Shown here piece by piece: positions 7,437 to 16,559 of a stretch of 36,930 nucleotides of DNA; position 1 is the first letter of the stretch, and each line of letters opens with the position of its first letter. Source of the stretch: Candidatus Zixiibacteriota bacterium (GTDB lineage: Bacteria; Zixibacteria; MSB-5A5; GN15; PGXB01); NCBI GenBank assembly GCA_016933955.1, contig JAFGTT010000017.1:1-36930 (forward strand), in the 5' to 3' direction. A model generated the notes under the pieces. That model ran no database searches. It was given only the letters and a program-made list of their open reading frames with translations, and had not been told where the DNA came from. A program made the translations under genes and the position numbers.

Positions 7437-9701
7437 ATGGGATTATTTCGTCCATGCCTGGGGGCTTTTTTATTAATATTGCTCGCTTCGACATCGGGCG
7501 GGACGGTTTTTCGGGCCGGGGCCGAACCGCAAATCGCAGTTGATACTCTTCAGGCGGGTATTCCCTTTACGGTGGATATTTATATCAGTGATAATGTCAA
7601 CGATATAGTCGGGTACAGCCTGCCATTTCATTTCTTCAGCCCTGATGGAAGTATAGACTACGCCGAACACTGGAATGTCGGCGGTTTCAGTGCCGTCACC
7701 ATCGGGGGTGACGGCGTCAGCTATAACGACAGTTCGATCCTGATGCCCAACGGATATGATACCGTCTGGAATATGGTCAACCGCTGGCATGGATTCAGAT
7801 GGGACGGGGTCCTCCCCGATACCATTAACCATGCCGCGGCATCATCGAACGGCTGGCCTGCCGGGACAGATGAAACCCTGATTATTAAATTCGCTTTCAA
7901 AATCGATCAGGGCGGAACATTCTGTATCGATTCGATTCGGCATCCCAACTCCGTTTATGACTGGTTGTTTGATGAACCGGCATCATTCGGCGGGCCGTAC
8001 TGCTGGCAGGTGATTTGCATCGGAGATATCGACTGCGATGGTCTTGCCGATGATCTGGACAACTGCCCATCCACGGCCAATCCCGACCAGGCCGATTCCG
8101 ATTCCGATGGAACAGGTGATGTTTGCGATATATGCCCACTCGATCCCGATAATGATGCCGATGGCGACGGGGTTTGCGGGGATATCGACAACTGCCCGAC
8201 GGATTACAATCCGGACCAGGATGATACGGACAACGATGGGGCGGGGACGGTTTGTGATAATTGCCCTTACCTGCACAATCCCGATCAGGCCGATTTTGAC
8301 GGCGATGGTATCGGGGATGCCTGTGACTCGGTGTTCGTGACATGGTATGTTAAAGCCGACGGGGGCGGTGACGCCCCGACCATCCAGGCGGCTATCGATT
8401 CGGCCACCCATGGTGATATCATCCTGGTTGCACCCGGAATTTACACCGGCGAGGGCAACCGGAATATCGATTTTAAGGGCAAATTCCTCAGGGTGGTTTC
8501 CGAAGAGGGTCCGTACCGAACCCTTATCGACTGCCAGGGTTCGGCTTTGTCGGAAAGCCGGGCGGTGCATTTCCACAGCGGCGAGGACAGCAATTCCATC
8601 CTGGAAGGTTTTACCGTTAAAGGAGGCTATCTTACCTCAGACGATGGGGCCGGTATTTGCTGTGAGGATTTTTCCCGGCCGATGATAAGGAATTGCCTGA
8701 TTACCGGTAATCGAAGTTATGCTCTATCGAACGGGGCGGCCCTTTTCTGCGATAACAGCTCGCCGCATCTGGAAAATTGCACCATTGTTGGCAATTATGC
8801 CGAAAACGGCGGGATTATTTATTTCGAATACGAAGCGGCGCCCGGCCTGCAGACCTGTATAATCGGAGATAATGACGGCCAGGCGGTCACGGCGGGAGTG
8901 ACGGATAATTTTATTTCACTGGAATGCTGTGATGTGTACGGCAACAGCGGTGGCGATTGGGTCGGGGCTATTGCCGATCAGGCTTATGTGGACGGTAATC
9001 TTTCGATCGATCCGCTTTTTTGCGAACCATCGCTGGCCAATTACCATATTGCCTTCAATTCGGTCTGTAATCCCCTGCACAACGATTGCGGCGTCCTGAT
9101 CGGCGCCCTGCCGACCGGCTGTGCTACCGAGCAGACCATCCTGGTTCCCGACACGGTGCAATCGTCGTGGACCGGATCATCGCCGACTGTGACTCTGGCG
9201 ATTTATATCGGTGATATTCTCGACGGTTATACCTCGAACGATATCAGTCAAGCTACCATCCGTATCAACGGTACAATCACCCCGACGGCATCGCAGGTTA
9301 TGGAGCCGGTGGCTGAATTCGTGACTTTAAAACAATCGGCTGATATTCTCGAGGCCATTTTCCCGGCCGGCGGTTTCATCAATAGCTATGGACAGGTTTT
9401 CGATACGGTCAGGCTGGGATACGCGGTATCGGGGAATTTTACGGATGGGCAGGATTTCACGGCCACGGGATATTTTATTATGATTGGTCCCGGATCGAGA
9501 GATATTAACGGTGACGAGCGGATCGATCTGAAAGACGCCACCTACCTGCTGAGATATATATACCTGGGGGGACATGAACCGGTCATTCATCGGCTGGCCG
9601 GGGATGTCGATGCTTCTGGGGCAACCAATATCCTCGATATCACTTACCTGATAAATTACCTGTACCGGGGCGGGCCTCCGCCGCGACCGTTGATGTCGTA
9701 A
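7437..9701 (+). CDS. Secreted multidomain protein: cohesin-like, TSP3 calcium repeats, beta-helix, dockerin
   Basis: After a signal peptide, residues about 33-190 look like a cohesin/CBM-type beta-sandwich (phrases such as AGIPFTVDIYISDNVNDIVG and IIKFAFKIDQGGTFCIDSI). Residues 197-298 are thrombospondin type 3 repeats: DxDxDG loops alternating with DNCP and NPDQADxDxDG, which bind many calcium ions. A right-handed beta-helix (about 305-550) opens with APTIQAAIDSATHGDIILV and is followed by a sandwich domain. Two dockerin-like loops close the protein at D689 and D723. The ATG at 7437 has a strong ribosome binding site (AGGGGAGG). The order of modules and the shared phrase IGAL..GC before the final sandwich show kinship with the preceding gene. 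The function is probably extracellular adhesion or carbohydrate binding; no enzyme residues were identified. Confidence 0.82.
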   Translation: MGLFRPCLGAFLLILLASTSGGTVFRAGAEPQIAVDTLQAGIPFTVDIYISDNVNDIVGYSLPFHFFSPDGSIDYAEHWNVGGFSAVTIGGDGVSYNDSSILMPNGYDTVWNMVNRWHGFRWDGVLPDTINHAAASSNGWPAGTDETLIIKFAFKIDQGGTFCIDSIRHPNSVYDWLFDEPASFGGPYCWQVICIGDIDCDGLADDLDNCPSTANPDQADSDSDGTGDVCDICPLDPDNDADGDGVCGDIDNCPTDYNPDQDDTDNDGAGTVCDNCPYLHNPDQADFDGDGIGDACDSVFVTWYVKADGGGDAPTIQAAIDSATHGDIILVAPGIYTGEGNRNIDFKGKFLRVVSEEGPYRTLIDCQGSALSESRAVHFHSGEDSNSILEGFTVKGGYLTSDDGAGICCEDFSRPMIRNCLITGNRSYALSNGAALFCDNSSPHLENCTIVGNYAENGGIIYFEYEAAPGLQTCIIGDNDGQAVTAGVTDNFISLECCDVYGNSGGDWVGAIADQAYVDGNLSIDPLFCEPSLANYHIAFNSVCNPLHNDCGVLIGALPTGCATEQTILVPDTVQSSWTGSSPTVTLAIYIGDILDGYTSNDISQATIRINGTITPTASQVMEPVAEFVTLKQSADILEAIFPAGGFINSYGQVFDTVRLGYAVSGNFTDGQDFTATGYFIMIGPGSRDINGDERIDLKDATYLLRYIYLGGHEPVIHRLAGDVDASGATNILDITYLINYLYRGGPPPRPLMS

Positions 9702-9751
9702 AGTATATTTTCCCCTGCGCTACATTGGGGAAAATCATAAAGAGATATAAA

Positions 9752-9780
9752 ACCGGTTCTCCTTCTATGGGAGAACCGGT
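9752..9780 (-). terminator. Terminator hairpin between convergent genes, best oriented for sppA
   Basis: A perfect 11-bp stem, ACCGGTTCTCC (9752-9762) with GGAGAACCGGT (9770-9780), and a 7-base loop. Read on the minus strand it is followed by TTTTATAT, so it mainly ends the SppA fusion gene. The plus-strand gene may use the weaker TTTTCCCC/GGGGAAAA hairpin at 9708-9734. Confidence 0.65.
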
Positions 9781-9797
9781 AAATATAATCGCATGGT

Positions 9798-12230
9798 TTA
9801 TTGATCCATCACGGGATATGTCCCCGGAATCATCATCGGCAATGCCCGGCCGTTATGCTCAGCGGCCACTTTCAGATAGCGGAGAATATCATCGTTCTCA
9901 AAATATGTCTCAAAGGGCGACGGTATTTTCGGGAACGGGCTGAAATCGAACAGGCCCTTGTATTTGGGGATTTCGATCAGATCGATTTTGTCCCCGGGAG
10001 CGATTCCCGCTCTGGTACGGGCCGCGGCAACGGCTGTGTTCAATCCGCCGATCCGGTCCACCAATCCGATTTCCATTCCATCGAGGCCCGAATAAAAATG
10101 CCCCTCGGCGATTTCTAAAACTCTCTCGACCGGCAGATCCCGTCCATCGGCAACCTTGCGGACAAAATCATCATAAAAGGCTCGGATCAGGCGTTCCATT
10201 TCGGCGCGCTCTTCCCGATCAAGATTACGGGAAGGGATAGTCATATTGAGAAACGGCAACCGGATACCGAAACCGAGCTCGGCATGCTTGCCCCGCTTGA
10301 CGAAATCGGCCGACATGCCGAGCTTTTCTCCGATTTGTTTATCGTACAGCCAGCCGCCGATTACTCCGATCGATCCGGTGATGGTATTCGGACCGGCGAT
10401 GATTTCATTGCCGTACATCGAAATCCAGTATCCGCCCGATCCGGCCACCCGGCCCTGGCTGATGACGACCGGTTTCTTTTGGGCGCATTCCCGAACCGCT
10501 TCGGCCACCAGATCGCTGGCCAGCCCATCACCTCCGGGCGAATCAACCCGGAAGACAACCGCCTTGATCTGTCGGTTCCGGGCCAGTGAGAGGAAGACCC
10601 GTTCCAGCCAGCGGGCCCGGATACCCTGATCCATGGCGCATTCGCCCAAACCATAAACGATGGCGATTTCCGGGCGGGGTCCCCAATCCTCGCGGTTCAA
10701 GGCCAGATCCAGAAGATCACCTGCGGCCAGACCGCCCAACCGGCGACCATAATAGGCAGTAATAACGTCATTCTTATCCGACCAGCGGGCCAGGGTATCG
10801 ACCAACCCGGCTTCGAGCGCCTCATCGGCCATCAGGAAACCCTGATTATCGACAACATCATCAAACTGCTTTTCGGTCAGGTTACGGGATTGGCAGACAT
10901 CGGCCCGGACGATTTCGTAAGCATCGTCAACAAAATTCTGGCGTTGTTCCCGGTCGGCCTCGGACATGCTTTCGCGACTTAAGGCCTCGGCGGCCGATTT
11001 GTATTTGAAAAACCGCCATTCATCGAAACCAAGGCCCAGTTTCTCGAGAGTGGCCTTGAAAAAGGTTCGGCCCAGAATATAACCCGGCAGTTGCAGGCTT
11101 CCTTCCGGATCCATGACCACCCGATCGGCCACGCTGGCCAGATGGTAATTGGTCATCCCGGCCCGATCAAAAAAGGCGATCACCTTCTTGCCGGCGGCCC
11201 GAGCGGCCTGAAGTTCCTCTCGGATTTCCCAGGCATGTTCCCCGTAGATCCGCAGGGATGAAAGATTGAGTGCAATCACCGCCACCCGCGGGTCATCGGA
11301 GGCGGCCCGGATATAATCCAGAAGGTCTTTGAACCTGAGGGTCTTATCATCGAAAAGGACGTACTTATGATAATCGACCGTACCATTCAAATCGAGCGGC
11401 AGATACCGATTATTTTCATCGAACAGCACCGGCACAAATGATTTTCGCTGGCCACCCAGACGAACATGGTAGCTGTAGGAAGAGAGATCCTGATTTTTAT
11501 CATAATGTGACTGAGCCCCGATACCGTTGCGGCCGAAATTGAAGGTGAACCCGAAGGTGAAAGCTTCACTATCGAAATACCGGCCGACCAGGTTTACTCC
11601 GGGGGCCACTTCCACCGCCGCCCCGGCGCTCCAGGGAGCATCGGAGAAAGACATATCCCGTTCGATAGCCCCGTCGGCAAAGAGAGTCAGGCGTGAATTC
11701 CCCAGCGGCCGGAGACCGACTTCGGCCACGCCTTCATTCCAGTCATCCTCGACCGAAAAATTTCCGACCAGGCCCAGTGAAATATATCGGCAGGGGCGCA
11801 TCAGCATACCGACCGAAGCGATTCTTTTGCGGTCAAACAAATGCTTATCGCCGGTGGTCCAGCCATAGGCCAAACCGAACATGGTTGCCGGCGAACCGAA
11901 GGATGTTCCGAACCTGTAATCGGTTACATGATAATCCCCCTCATTTTGCCGCTGGACCCCGAAGCCCAGATGGGGAACTCCGAGAAATAAGCCCCAGTTG
12001 TTAAATGACGAGGCATCGACACCATCGGTGGACCAGAAAAACCGGCTCTCCATCCGGTTGAGCAATGACAAAGCGGCCGGATTGTCAAACCCGACCAGAC
12101 CATCATCGAAAGCACCGGGCGAAGCCATCAGAAATTGATATCTCGAATAGTAGTCATTGACATTCTGGGCCATGACCGGCATAACGAAAATAGTCAGTAT
12201 CAAGACAAGAATTAAAATAGTCCTGAGCAT
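9798..12230 (-). CDS. sppA: Outer-membrane-type beta-barrel fused to SppA (protease IV) peptidase
   Basis: The C-terminal two thirds are a tandem-domain (67K-type) signal peptide peptidase. The catalytic Lys is K411 in KYKSAAEA and the nucleophile is S598 in AGSGGYWIS, followed by the conserved NTITGSIGVIGG. The two lie 187 residues apart, close to the 200 of the E. coli enzyme (K209/S409). SppA cuts leftover signal peptides and membrane proteins. The first ~290 residues are extra: a signal peptide (ending MPVMAQ), then alternating short strands rich in Gly, Phe and Tyr (for example GVPHLGFGVQ, SLGLVGNFS, FGFTFNFGRNG) that look like a PorV-type outer-membrane barrel. Total length is 810 versus about 618 for E. 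coli SppA. The start has a clear GGAGGA ribosome binding site. It lies between dockerin-bearing genes on the other strand. Confidence 0.85.
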   Translation of the reverse strand: MLRTILILVLILTIFVMPVMAQNVNDYYSRYQFLMASPGAFDDGLVGFDNPAALSLLNRMESRFFWSTDGVDASSFNNWGLFLGVPHLGFGVQRQNEGDYHVTDYRFGTSFGSPATMFGLAYGWTTGDKHLFDRKRIASVGMLMRPCRYISLGLVGNFSVEDDWNEGVAEVGLRPLGNSRLTLFADGAIERDMSFSDAPWSAGAAVEVAPGVNLVGRYFDSEAFTFGFTFNFGRNGIGAQSHYDKNQDLSSYSYHVRLGGQRKSFVPVLFDENNRYLPLDLNGTVDYHKYVLFDDKTLRFKDLLDYIRAASDDPRVAVIALNLSSLRIYGEHAWEIREELQAARAAGKKVIAFFDRAGMTNYHLASVADRVVMDPEGSLQLPGYILGRTFFKATLEKLGLGFDEWRFFKYKSAAEALSRESMSEADREQRQNFVDDAYEIVRADVCQSRNLTEKQFDDVVDNQGFLMADEALEAGLVDTLARWSDKNDVITAYYGRRLGGLAAGDLLDLALNREDWGPRPEIAIVYGLGECAMDQGIRARWLERVFLSLARNRQIKAVVFRVDSPGGDGLASDLVAEAVRECAQKKPVVISQGRVAGSGGYWISMYGNEIIAGPNTITGSIGVIGGWLYDKQIGEKLGMSADFVKRGKHAELGFGIRLPFLNMTIPSRNLDREERAEMERLIRAFYDDFVRKVADGRDLPVERVLEIAEGHFYSGLDGMEIGLVDRIGGLNTAVAAARTRAGIAPGDKIDLIEIPKYKGLFDFSPFPKIPSPFETYFENDDILRYLKVAAEHNGRALPMMIPGTYPVMDQ

Positions 12231-12264
12231 GATTCCTCCGGGAATTTAAGGGTATAATGACCGA

Positions 12265-12293
12265 ATTATAGATCATAGCTTTCAATAGTTAAA
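12265..12293 (-). promoter_or_regulatory. Possible promoter of the SppA fusion gene
   Basis: On the minus strand, a perfect -10 TATAAT (12265-12270) lies 17 bases after a poor -35 (TTTAAC, 12288-12293), about 35 bases before the ATG. The weak -35 keeps confidence low. Confidence 0.3.
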
Positions 12294-12386
12294 GCAAAAA
12301 AACACTCTTCGACGGATAAAAAGATCGTCCCCAATCTATCCATGCAGCCGGCGCGCATCACCGCTAAGTTATTGCCAAGATATAAG

Positions 12387-12415
12387 TTGACGGGCGAGGT
12401 GAAAATCTTTATCTT
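12387..12415 (+). promoter_or_regulatory. Sigma-70-type promoter of the M28 peptidase gene
   Basis: TTGACG (12387-12392), a 17-base spacer and TATCTT (12410-12415). The leader would be about 125 bases long and contains a 7-bp GC-rich hairpin at 12437-12454. Confidence 0.5.
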
Positions 12416-12545
12416 ATTTTAAAAGATCTTGTCTTCGGGAGGAGTTGTCCTCCCTATTGCTTACGGCAATTACAGCTGGTTTACAATACGTTCGAGAAAA
12501 ACAAAAGTTTAATTATTTCGGGGTGGAAGCATCCGGGGGGTTATT

Positions 12546-15290
12546 ATGAAAAAGACATTGATAATTTCTTGTTTTATTCTAATGGTCGTGGCCATATCGG
12601 CCAGGGCCGGTGATTTGTATCTGCTCGAAATTGACAGTCAATCCTCTCTGGACCATATCAGGGGGATGATTGACCATGCCTATGGAGTAATCGACGGCCG
12701 TTTTCTGATCGAACTCACCGCTGGTCAGGCAGGCCATCTGAAACAGGCCGGGATCGGGATTGAATTGATCGCGGCCGATTTCGATCATGAACGGTACTAC
12801 CGGGTCGACAAGCTGTATCCTGAAATAGCAATCGTTCCGCTTGTCCTCAAGACCGCATATTCCAAGGGCGACAGCCATATTCTGGAGTTGAACCGGCCGG
12901 AAATTGATATTCTTCAGAGGTCGGGCTACATGGTTAGAAAAATAACCGACCGGGAGACTCCCCTGTTTTACAATCCGCCGCTGGTGGGTCTTCCCGCCCT
13001 GCCCGATTACCCGTCGGATTCACTGGCCGATTTAATCAACCAGGATTCGCTTTACAACTATACCACCCGTCTGGAGACTTTTCAGACCCGTTTTATTTTA
13101 AGCAGCGGGAATGTTCAGGCTCGAAATTGGATTAAAAACAAATTCCAATCGTTCGGGTACACCAATGTCAGTTTGCAAAATTTCGGGATAACGGTGGACC
13201 GGTATGATTACGATCTGGTGGATTATCCCTGTTACAACGTGATCTGCTATAAACCCGGAAGTCAGAAACCGGATAAGCTGATTGTTGTCGGGGCCCATTA
13301 CGATTCAATCAACCTTGACCGGGAAGATGCCGGAATGACATTCGCACCGGGGGCCGATGATAATGCCACCGGGACGGCGGCGGTTCTGGAACTGGCACGA
13401 ATTTTCAAGAATGTGGAAACGGCCTATTCAATGATGTTCGTGGCCTTTTCGGCCGAGGAGTGGGGGTTGTTCGGTTCGGAATATCTGGCTTCGATGATGA
13501 ATGATGACGGGTCCGATGTGGTTCTGATGCTCAATTTCGATATGCTCGGTCATGTTACCTACAATCCCGATGTCGTCAAGTTTTACTGCGGCTGGGCCGA
13601 CGCCTACTATGATGCTTTCTCGGCCGCCGCGGGGCGGGTGGCCGGGTTGACTTCCGTTAATGAAGGGGATATTTGTTCCTCGGATGATGCATCGTTTTAT
13701 GATTACGGCTTCAGTTCCCTGTGCTCTCATGAGTACGATTTCAACTACAATCTTCACACTGATAATGATGTCTCTTCCATTCTCGATTTCAATTATATGA
13801 ACAAACTGGTTCGGACCGCCGCGGCCGGATTGGGGGTGACCGACAATTCTCCCGAACCGGTGGAGTTTCAAATTCTCGATATCGGCGACGGCCAGTCTTT
13901 ACGGCTGGTGATTGATAACTGCCAGGGTGACTATACGTACCGGGTGGCGTACGCAATCAACTGGTACGATGGACTGGCGGATACTGTCGATGTGTCGCCG
14001 GGCGACTGCTATTTTGATCTTACCGGTCTGCAGACCGGCAAAGGCTATCCCATCGGAATTATAGGCCAACCATCGTCGGGAAACCCGCCTCTGGGTATGC
14101 GGGTTCTGATTGGCCGCCCCAACTTAATTCCGAGCATACCGCGCGATTTTACCCTGGTGTCCGATTCGAGCAATATGACTCTGACCTGGCGGCCCAACCA
14201 GGAGATTGATTTCGACCATTACCGGATTATCCGCAAAGCGGGCACCGAGGATTGGGCTGAATTCGAACCTGAGTATTTCGATACGGTCTTGGTCGATAAC
14301 GATTTGACTCCGTACACCAGGTATTCATATATTATTTTTGCGGTGGACAATGATCTTCATCAATCAGACAGCTCGGACATTGTCAGCGGTATTTTGACCA
14401 CCTTTGACCGGGGTATTCTGATGGTCGAGGAAACCCAGACGGGCGGCAACAATCCCACTGAAAACCAGCAGACGGTATTTTACAATAGGATGTTCGATGA
14501 GTTCGATTACTACCGCCAGCCAATTGATACCCTGACCGATACCTTAAGCGGCGGTCTGGCCGGGCAATTCAACCCGATATTCTGGGTCGATGACGATAAT
14601 ACCATGAAACTGCTGAGCGGTTCGCTCGATACGCTGGAATGGTATTTTGGCTACGAAACCGATTTTCTTCTGGCCGGATGGGGCACGATTTTTGCCATCA
14701 CCGGTCACAGCTATTTCTATTCCGGCGATTTCTATTATGACCATTTCGGGATTTCCTATATCGCCCAGAATATCCTGCCCGATTTTACCGGCGCTACCGG
14801 GGTGGATGGATGGCCCGATCTGACAGTCAGGAACGAAGAGCATTATCTGGGGATACTGCCCAATATCGATATTTTCACGGCCGCTCCCGGGGCCGAGGTT
14901 ATTTACACTTTCGATTCCTATTCGGGAAACCCCTTTTACGGCAATAAACCGGTCGGGATCGCGTTCGATACCCATCACGGCAAACGGGTTATTCTCGGTT
15001 TTCCGCTGTACTACCTGACTGAGGAGTCGGCGCAGGCGCTGGTGGTCAGGGTAATGGAATATTTCGCCGAGGAAACGGTGCTGTACGGCGATGTCAATGG
15101 GGATTGGTCGGTGAATATTCTCGATGTAACATATCTTATAAATTATTTATACCGGGACGGCGCTCAGCCGCCGGATATGAATAATGCCGATCCCAACGGC
15201 AGTTGCGCCGTGAATATCCTCGACGCCACTTATCTCATAAGTTATCTCTATCGGAGTGGGCCGTCGCCGGTAGCGGGATGCGTGGAATAA
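12546..15290 (+). CDS. Secreted M28-family zinc aminopeptidase with dockerin-like tail
   Basis: A signal peptide (about 20 residues) and a propeptide-like region precede an M28 catalytic domain at about 165-430. All expected two-zinc ligands are visible: H251 (GAHYDS), D271 (GADDNATG), catalytic E304 with ligand E305 (SAEEWGLFGSEYL), D332 (NFDMLGH) and H404 (NLHTDND). A fibronectin type III-like domain follows at about 535-620, then a long beta-rich region of unknown role, and two dockerin-like calcium loops from D849 to the end. Families of this type cleave amino-terminal residues from peptides outside the cell. The start has a strong GGGGGG ribosome binding site. It shares the same tail type as the two beta-helix proteins upstream, so all three may use one surface anchoring system. 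Confidence 0.9.
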   Translation: MKKTLIISCFILMVVAISARAGDLYLLEIDSQSSLDHIRGMIDHAYGVIDGRFLIELTAGQAGHLKQAGIGIELIAADFDHERYYRVDKLYPEIAIVPLVLKTAYSKGDSHILELNRPEIDILQRSGYMVRKITDRETPLFYNPPLVGLPALPDYPSDSLADLINQDSLYNYTTRLETFQTRFILSSGNVQARNWIKNKFQSFGYTNVSLQNFGITVDRYDYDLVDYPCYNVICYKPGSQKPDKLIVVGAHYDSINLDREDAGMTFAPGADDNATGTAAVLELARIFKNVETAYSMMFVAFSAEEWGLFGSEYLASMMNDDGSDVVLMLNFDMLGHVTYNPDVVKFYCGWADAYYDAFSAAAGRVAGLTSVNEGDICSSDDASFYDYGFSSLCSHEYDFNYNLHTDNDVSSILDFNYMNKLVRTAAAGLGVTDNSPEPVEFQILDIGDGQSLRLVIDNCQGDYTYRVAYAINWYDGLADTVDVSPGDCYFDLTGLQTGKGYPIGIIGQPSSGNPPLGMRVLIGRPNLIPSIPRDFTLVSDSSNMTLTWRPNQEIDFDHYRIIRKAGTEDWAEFEPEYFDTVLVDNDLTPYTRYSYIIFAVDNDLHQSDSSDIVSGILTTFDRGILMVEETQTGGNNPTENQQTVFYNRMFDEFDYYRQPIDTLTDTLSGGLAGQFNPIFWVDDDNTMKLLSGSLDTLEWYFGYETDFLLAGWGTIFAITGHSYFYSGDFYYDHFGISYIAQNILPDFTGATGVDGWPDLTVRNEEHYLGILPNIDIFTAAPGAEVIYTFDSYSGNPFYGNKPVGIAFDTHHGKRVILGFPLYYLTEESAQALVVRVMEYFAEETVLYGDVNGDWSVNILDVTYLINYLYRDGAQPPDMNNADPNGSCAVNILDATYLISYLYRSGPSPVAGCVE

Positions 15291-15407
15291 GGGGGCGGGA
15301 AATTGAGGTCGGCAATCACGGCATGGCATTCCCGGATGAGAACCTAAGGAATATCTCCTTCGGATTTCGGCATTATCGATTTTTCTCCCTTCATATTGCC
15401 CTCTAAT

Positions 15408-15845
15408 TTATGATATGAGGCTTCCGGGTAATTTCTGCACAAAAATCTTTATTTCATCACGCACTCGATAGTAATGATTAAGCGCCTCCTGTTCGTTCTC
15501 CGCCGCGCGGGCCAGGCGCGGGGGATCATCGAAACCACGGTGAATCACTTTTGCCCTTCCCGGAAAGACAGGGCATGATTCGGCCGCATGATCGCATACG
15601 GTGATGACATAATCGAAATCAATGTCGGGCAGTTCGGAAATATTTTTAGAGTGTTGCCCCGAAATATCGATCCCGGCTTCGGCCATCACCCTAACGGCCT
15701 TATGATCAAGGCCGTGGGCCTTGATCCCGGCCGAATATGGTTCGATCAGGTCTCCCTTGAGATAGCGGGTCCAACCCTCGGCCATCTGGGAGCGGCAGGA
15801 ATTACCGGTGCAGAGAAAAAGTATTTTCAGTTTTTTTTCACTCAT
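15408..15845 (-). CDS. arsC: Thioredoxin-type arsenate reductase ArsC
   Basis: This low-molecular-weight phosphatase-fold enzyme reduces arsenate to arsenite in the cytoplasm. The active-site loop is CTGNSCRS with C12 and R18. Two further cysteines, C84 and C91 (VCDHAAESC), sit at the same spacing as C82/C89 in the S. aureus enzyme, so it should be of the thioredoxin-recycled kind rather than the glutaredoxin kind. Length (145) is normal. It is the last gene of the minus-strand ars operon, 21 bases after the ArsG-like gene. The operon also encodes a small thioredoxin-like protein that could be a reductant, which is inference. Confidence 0.93.
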   Translation of the reverse strand: MSEKKLKILFLCTGNSCRSQMAEGWTRYLKGDLIEPYSAGIKAHGLDHKAVRVMAEAGIDISGQHSKNISELPDIDFDYVITVCDHAAESCPVFPGRAKVIHRGFDDPPRLARAAENEQEALNHYYRVRDEIKIFVQKLPGSLIS

Positions 15846-15866
15846 ATGGGACCTATATCAAACCTG

Positions 15867-16559
15867 CTAAAGGGCTGTTCCGAAAATGTAAATCACGGTA
15901 TAATAAATCCCGGCCAGGATGAAAATTATCCCGGTAATTCGCCGGGCCCATTTTTCGAAACGAGTCAATTTATCGAAAATTCGACCAACCATTCCCGAGC
16001 CCAGCGATATGAGAAAGGCAAATAAGATCACCGGTAATCCCGTTCCCAGTCCATAGAGAAAGGGGATGACCACACTGGAATTATGTTTTAATGATAGAGG
16101 AATCAGGCTTCCGAAAAAAATGGCCGCTGACACGGGGCAGAAAGACAGCGCGAATATTATTCCCAGCAGACCCGCGCCCCATATGCCGGAACGGGAGATA
16201 TGCTTATCGAGGTCGCGGCCGAATCCTGATCCGGGAAATCCGACATGAATTATTCCCAGAAGGAAGATTCCGGTAATAATCAAAACCGGACCGAGGACCT
16301 GGTTAATATTCTGTTGCAGGAAATAGGCCAAATCGGGAATGGACATCAAGCTTTTTATTATTATCAGTCCCAATGCCAGATAGGCCAACATCCGTCCCAA
16401 AACATAAGTCAAACCCGATTGGAACACGCGCTTCGGATCGGATACTTGTTTCCCCAGAAAAGACACGGCCGCAATATTGGTGGTCAGCGGGCAGGGACTG
16501 ATCGATGTCAAAATCCCCAGCCAGATCGCACTGATCGCTCCCAGCAGAAAGGAATCCAT
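15867..16559 (-). CDS. ArsG-like permease (CcdA/TauE-type membrane protein)
   Basis: About six membrane segments with the CcdA-like opening LTSISPCPLTTNIAAV (conserved SPCPL) and a matching SFCPVSAAIFFGSL in the second half. Such proteins next to arsF-type genes are annotated as ArsG, an efflux permease for aromatic aminobenzyl arsenicals in the arsEFG system; the broader family moves electrons or small ions across the membrane. The start ATG overlaps the stop of the upstream ArsF-like gene by one base (TAATG), so the two are translationally coupled. Both halves keep a Cys-Pro, so an electron-transfer role (reducing the ArsF CxxC) is a fair alternative to efflux. Confidence 0.78.
   Translation of the reverse strand: MDSFLLGAISAIWLGILTSISPCPLTTNIAAVSFLGKQVSDPKRVFQSGLTYVLGRMLAYLALGLIIIKSLMSIPDLAYFLQQNINQVLGPVLIITGIFLLGIIHVGFPGSGFGRDLDKHISRSGIWGAGLLGIIFALSFCPVSAAIFFGSLIPLSLKHNSSVVIPFLYGLGTGLPVILFAFLISLGSGMVGRIFDKLTRFEKWARRITGIIFILAGIYYTVIYIFGTAL

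Larger units (their letters stand above)
12231..12545. other. Divergent intergenic region with promoters and a leader hairpin
   Basis: No gene is visible. It carries the upstream regions of the SppA fusion (minus) and the M28 peptidase (plus). A perfect GGGAGGA/TCCTCCC hairpin (12437-12454) falls in the predicted leader of the peptidase mRNA, followed by a smaller ATTGC/GCAAT hairpin near 12456-12470. I could not match these to a known riboswitch. Confidence 0.5.
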
